Shown: positions 15,607 to 16,996 of the stretch, piece by piece
Position numbering within the stretch: the stretch's first letter is position 1
How the letters are laid out: each line of letters begins with the position of its first letter
Origin: JASGCK01 sp031538565
GTDB taxonomy: Bacteria; Pseudomonadota; Gammaproteobacteria; Burkholderiales; Burkholderiaceae_C
NCBI GenBank assembly: GCA_031538565.1
Contig: JAVKLS010000065.1
Location: 1-16,996 of the forward strand
DNA: 16,996 nucleotides
Direction: 5' to 3'
Position numbers and translations under genes: made by a program
Notes under the pieces: model-generated
Databases searched by the model: none
What the model was told of the DNA's origin: nothing
What the model saw: the letters and a program-made list of their open reading frames with translations, nothing else

Positions 15607-15635
15607 GTTTGACATGAGCAAATCGCTCTTCAAAC
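15607..15635 (-). promoter_or_regulatory. Putative L1-binding operator hairpin upstream of rplK
   Basis: About 25 bases before the rplK ATG, the minus strand forms GTTTGA / TCAAAC (6 pairs) enclosing GAGC / GCTC (4 pairs) with a GATTT loop. The two stems are separated by an asymmetric internal loop: a single A on the 5' side and ATG on the 3' side. L1 operators in rplKA-type mRNAs mimic the 23S L1 site with two short stems around an asymmetric loop, so L1 could bind here and block rplKA translation. The call rests on shape and position only. Confidence 0.5.
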
Positions 15636-15668
15636 TCCCCAGGGTAAACGACTCTTCAATTTACACAA

Positions 15669-15702
15669 GGTTTTTGCGCCGAGTCGGTAAAAACGCAAAA
15701 CC
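15669..15702 (-). promoter_or_regulatory. Stem-loop after nusG (partial terminator or mRNA 3'-end structure)
   Basis: On the minus strand GGTTTTGCG (15702-15694) pairs with CGCAAAA-ACC (15678-15669) with one bulged A, around a 15-base loop that itself contains CCG/CGG. It lies 22 bases after the nusG stop. No U-run follows (TTGTGTAAATT), so it is not a standard intrinsic terminator; it may protect the secE-nusG mRNA end or act as a weak attenuator before rplKA. I saw no convincing promoter in the 143-base spacer. Confidence 0.4.
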
Positions 15703-15724
15703 GCATGATTCTAACCACCTCAGT

Positions 15725-16324
15725 CTAGGTCTTCTCCACCTGTGAAAACTCAAGCTCCACAGGAGTTGAACGACCAAAAATAGTAACCGCCACGCGCAGC
15801 TTATTTTTTTCGTAATTCGCCTCTTCAACCGTACCATTAAAGTCTGCAAAAGGACCCTCTTTAACGCGCACATACTCTCCTACGGTGAACTCAACCTTGT
15901 GGCGCGGATGGTGCGCACCATCACTCATTTGATCGACAATTTTTTGCACTTCAGACTGGCTGATGGGCACAGGCTGATTACGCCCCCCCCCAACAAAGCC
16001 CGTCACTTTATTGGTGTGCTTCACCAAATGCCACGACTCATCATCCATGATCATCTCAACCAGAACATAACCCGGGAAGAACTTGCGCTCAGTCGTTTTG
16101 CGCTGGCCATTTTTCATCTCCACCACCTCTTCGGTGGGAACCATGATGCGCCCAAATTTAGATTCAACGCCAGCGCGAACAACGCGCTCCATGATATTGC
16201 GCTCAACCGCCTTTTCCATGCCAGAGTAAGCGTGCACCACATACCAACGCATATCAGGATTAGATGGCGCAGCCAATCTACCATCCAACGGAGTCACAGA
16301 ATCGATCATTGCTTTGTCACTCAT
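15725..16324 (-). CDS. nusG: Transcription termination/antitermination factor NusG
   Basis: The ATG at 16324 gives 199 residues (MSDKAMIDSV...). An upstream in-frame ATG at 16363 lies inside secE and adds 13 unlikely residues; the ATG at 16324 overlaps the secE stop as TAATG and has GGAG about 8 bases upstream. The NGN domain spans about 24-135 (RWYVVHAYSGMEKAVERNI; FFPGYVLVEM at 82-91), which clamps the RNA polymerase cleft and raises processivity. The KOW domain is about 145-199 (VRVKEGPFADFNGTVEEANY), which contacts Rho or ribosomal protein S10. The roughly 24-residue N-terminal extension before the NGN domain is longer than in E. coli. Codons for G112-G114 form a run of nine G. It is co-transcribed with secE, and its product acts on the polymerase encoded downstream. 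Confidence 0.99.
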   Translation of the reverse strand: MSDKAMIDSVTPLDGRLAAPSNPDMRWYVVHAYSGMEKAVERNIMERVVRAGVESKFGRIMVPTEEVVEMKNGQRKTTERKFFPGYVLVEMIMDDESWHLVKHTNKVTGFVGGGRNQPVPISQSEVQKIVDQMSDGAHHPRHKVEFTVGEYVRVKEGPFADFNGTVEEANYEKNKLRVAVTIFGRSTPVELEFSQVEKT

Positions 16325-16707
16325 TATTTTCTCCAGCCCAAAATAAGGTCGTAAAGCACCCACTCAATAATCTTGTCTGTCATCCAGATCGCCAAAGCCA
16401 TTAGCACCACAAAGCCAAAAACATACAGCGTGAGATGAATCGCCTCTTTGCGAGTAGGCCAAACAATTTTTTTTAATTCGCGCCATGAGTCACGAAGCAA
16501 CCCCACAAACTCTTTGCCCGACTCCGATAGCAAATACAAAACCACAGCCGCAGCCAAACCAAGAAAAAGCACCACCCATTGAACTAAAGCACCCTGCTTA
16601 TCTAAAAAATAAAAGCCAACAATCGACACCGGCACCAAAAACAAAGATCCGTAGATTTTGCTTTTGTCGGCAGCACTGCTAACTGTTTGTATAGGTTGAT
16701 TGGCCAC
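16324..16707 (-). CDS. secE: Preprotein translocase subunit SecE (GTG start)
   Basis: The 127-residue protein has three predicted membrane spans (about 19-36, 41-61 and 92-110), as in gammaproteobacterial and many betaproteobacterial SecE. The conserved amphipathic region LLRDSWRELKKIVWPTRKEAI (70-90), including WPTRKE, lies before the last span. SecE clamps the two halves of SecY in the SecYEG channel of the inner membrane and is essential for export. The start is GTG at 16707 (VANQPIQT, read as Met): no ATG exists before the first membrane span, so the non-ATG start is well supported, although only a weak AGAAAG lies upstream. It follows tRNA-Trp by 56 bases and overlaps nusG by one base. 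Confidence 0.95.
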   Translation of the reverse strand: MANQPIQTVSSAADKSKIYGSLFLVPVSIVGFYFLDKQGALVQWVVLFLGLAAAVVLYLLSESGKEFVGLLRDSWRELKKIVWPTRKEAIHLTLYVFGFVVLMALAIWMTDKIIEWVLYDLILGWRK

Positions 16708-16742
16708 AAATTCTTTCTGCTAAATTCTTTTTTGACTCACAC

Positions 16743-16766
16743 CCACAGTCTGCTTACAAACTGTGG
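16743..16766 (-). other. Hairpin built on the CCA end of tRNA-Trp
   Basis: On the minus strand CCACAGTTTG pairs with CAGACTGTGG (10 pairs, one G-U) around a TAAG loop. Its 5' arm begins with the genomically encoded CCA of tRNA-Trp. No U-run follows, so it is not an intrinsic terminator. It probably guides 3' processing of the tRNA out of the tuf-tRNA-secE transcript or stabilises the secE mRNA 5' end after cleavage. Confidence 0.6.
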
Positions 16767-16839
16767 CAGGGGCGGAGGGCATCGAACCCCCAACCTTCGG
16801 TTTTGGAGACCGACACTCTGCCAATTGAGCTACGCCCCT
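16764..16839 (-). tRNA. trpT: tRNA-Trp, anticodon CCA
   Basis: The 76-base tRNA on the minus strand has acceptor stem AGGGGCG / CGCCCCT, discriminator G and an encoded CCA (16764-16766). The D arm is GCTC/GAGT, the anticodon stem TCGGT/ACCGA with loop CTCCAAA (anticodon CCA at 16804-16806, reading UGG), and the T arm is GGGGG-TTCGATG-CCCTC. All arms pair. It lies 16 bases after tuf and 56 before secE with no terminator on either side, so it is probably cut from a longer tuf-trpT-secE-nusG transcript. This tuf-trpT-secE-nusG order is common in betaproteobacteria. Confidence 0.98.
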
Positions 16840-16855
16840 ACTTTTTCTTTATTTA

Positions 16856-16996
16856 TTAAGCCAAAATTTTTGCAACAACGCCAGAGCCGACGGTACGTCC
16901 ACCTTCGCGGATAGCAAAACGCAAACCTTCTTCCATCGCAATCGGCGCAATCAGCTTGACCGTGATTCCTGTGTTGTCACCAGGCATCACCATCTC
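16856..16996 (-). CDS. tuf: Elongation factor Tu, C-terminal fragment (runs off the window)
   Basis: The last 46 codons and TAA stop are visible: EMVMPGDNTGITVKLIAPIAM followed by EEGLRFAIREGGRTVGSGVV and AKILA. This is the C-terminal beta-barrel domain 3 of EF-Tu, which holds aminoacyl-tRNA; GLRFAIREGGRTVG is the family signature at the very end. The frame is intact to the window edge. Most betaproteobacteria carry two near-identical tuf genes; this is the copy before tRNA-Trp and secE. The rest of the gene and its promoter lie beyond the window. Confidence 0.97.
   Translation of the reverse strand, partial: EMVMPGDNTGITVKLIAPIAMEEGLRFAIREGGRTVGSGVVAKILA

Overview
The window is a core housekeeping chromosomal segment, and every real gene lies on the minus strand. 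It reads (right to left in window coordinates) 3' end of tuf - tRNA-Trp - secE - nusG - rplK - rplA - rplJ - rplL - rpoB - rpoC - rsmB - DUF4390 lipoprotein/secreted-type protein - NtrY-like histidine kinase - NtrX-like response regulator, and it ends at the left edge in the first codons of an IS3-type transposase. Protein sequences (L10 starting MSLNRSEK, rpoB with DQTNPL in the rifampicin region, the AAA-less NtrX-like regulator next to DUF4390 and rsmB) point to a betaproteobacterium of the order Burkholderiales, most like Comamonadaceae by my recollection of those families. Base composition looks only moderately GC-rich, lower than most members of that family. The exact genus cannot be read from the sequence.

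Right part (about 13300-16996): translation and transcription factors. EF-Tu is followed after 16 bases by tRNA-Trp (anticodon CCA, CCA end encoded), then secE (GTG start), nusG (one-base overlap with the secE stop), rplK, rplA (4-base gap), rplJ (TTG start) and rplL. The spacers carry recognisable RNA control elements: a hairpin just upstream of rplK resembling an L1-binding operator, an L10-leader-like kink-turn element upstream of rplJ, and a GNRA-capped terminator/attenuator between rplL and rpoB followed by a second long hairpin resembling an RNase III processing site. Together these would set the ratio of ribosomal proteins to RNA polymerase subunits.

Middle part (4753-13142): rpoB and rpoC, both full length with all catalytic and zinc-binding motifs intact.

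Left part (1-4740): rsmB (16S rRNA m5C967 methyltransferase) starts only 39 bases after rpoC with no visible terminator. It overlaps the DUF4390 gene, which in turn overlaps the kinase gene by ATGA; the regulator gene follows after 15 bases. This is a tightly packed, probably translationally coupled block. It sits where many relatives have rpsL-rpsG-fusA, so the junction may be a rearrangement. Immediately after the regulator stop codon an IS3-family element begins.

I found no CRISPR, phage, defence or toxin system and no clearly new biological system. The most interesting signals are the RNA structures in the spacers, the non-ATG starts of rplJ and secE, and the IS junction.
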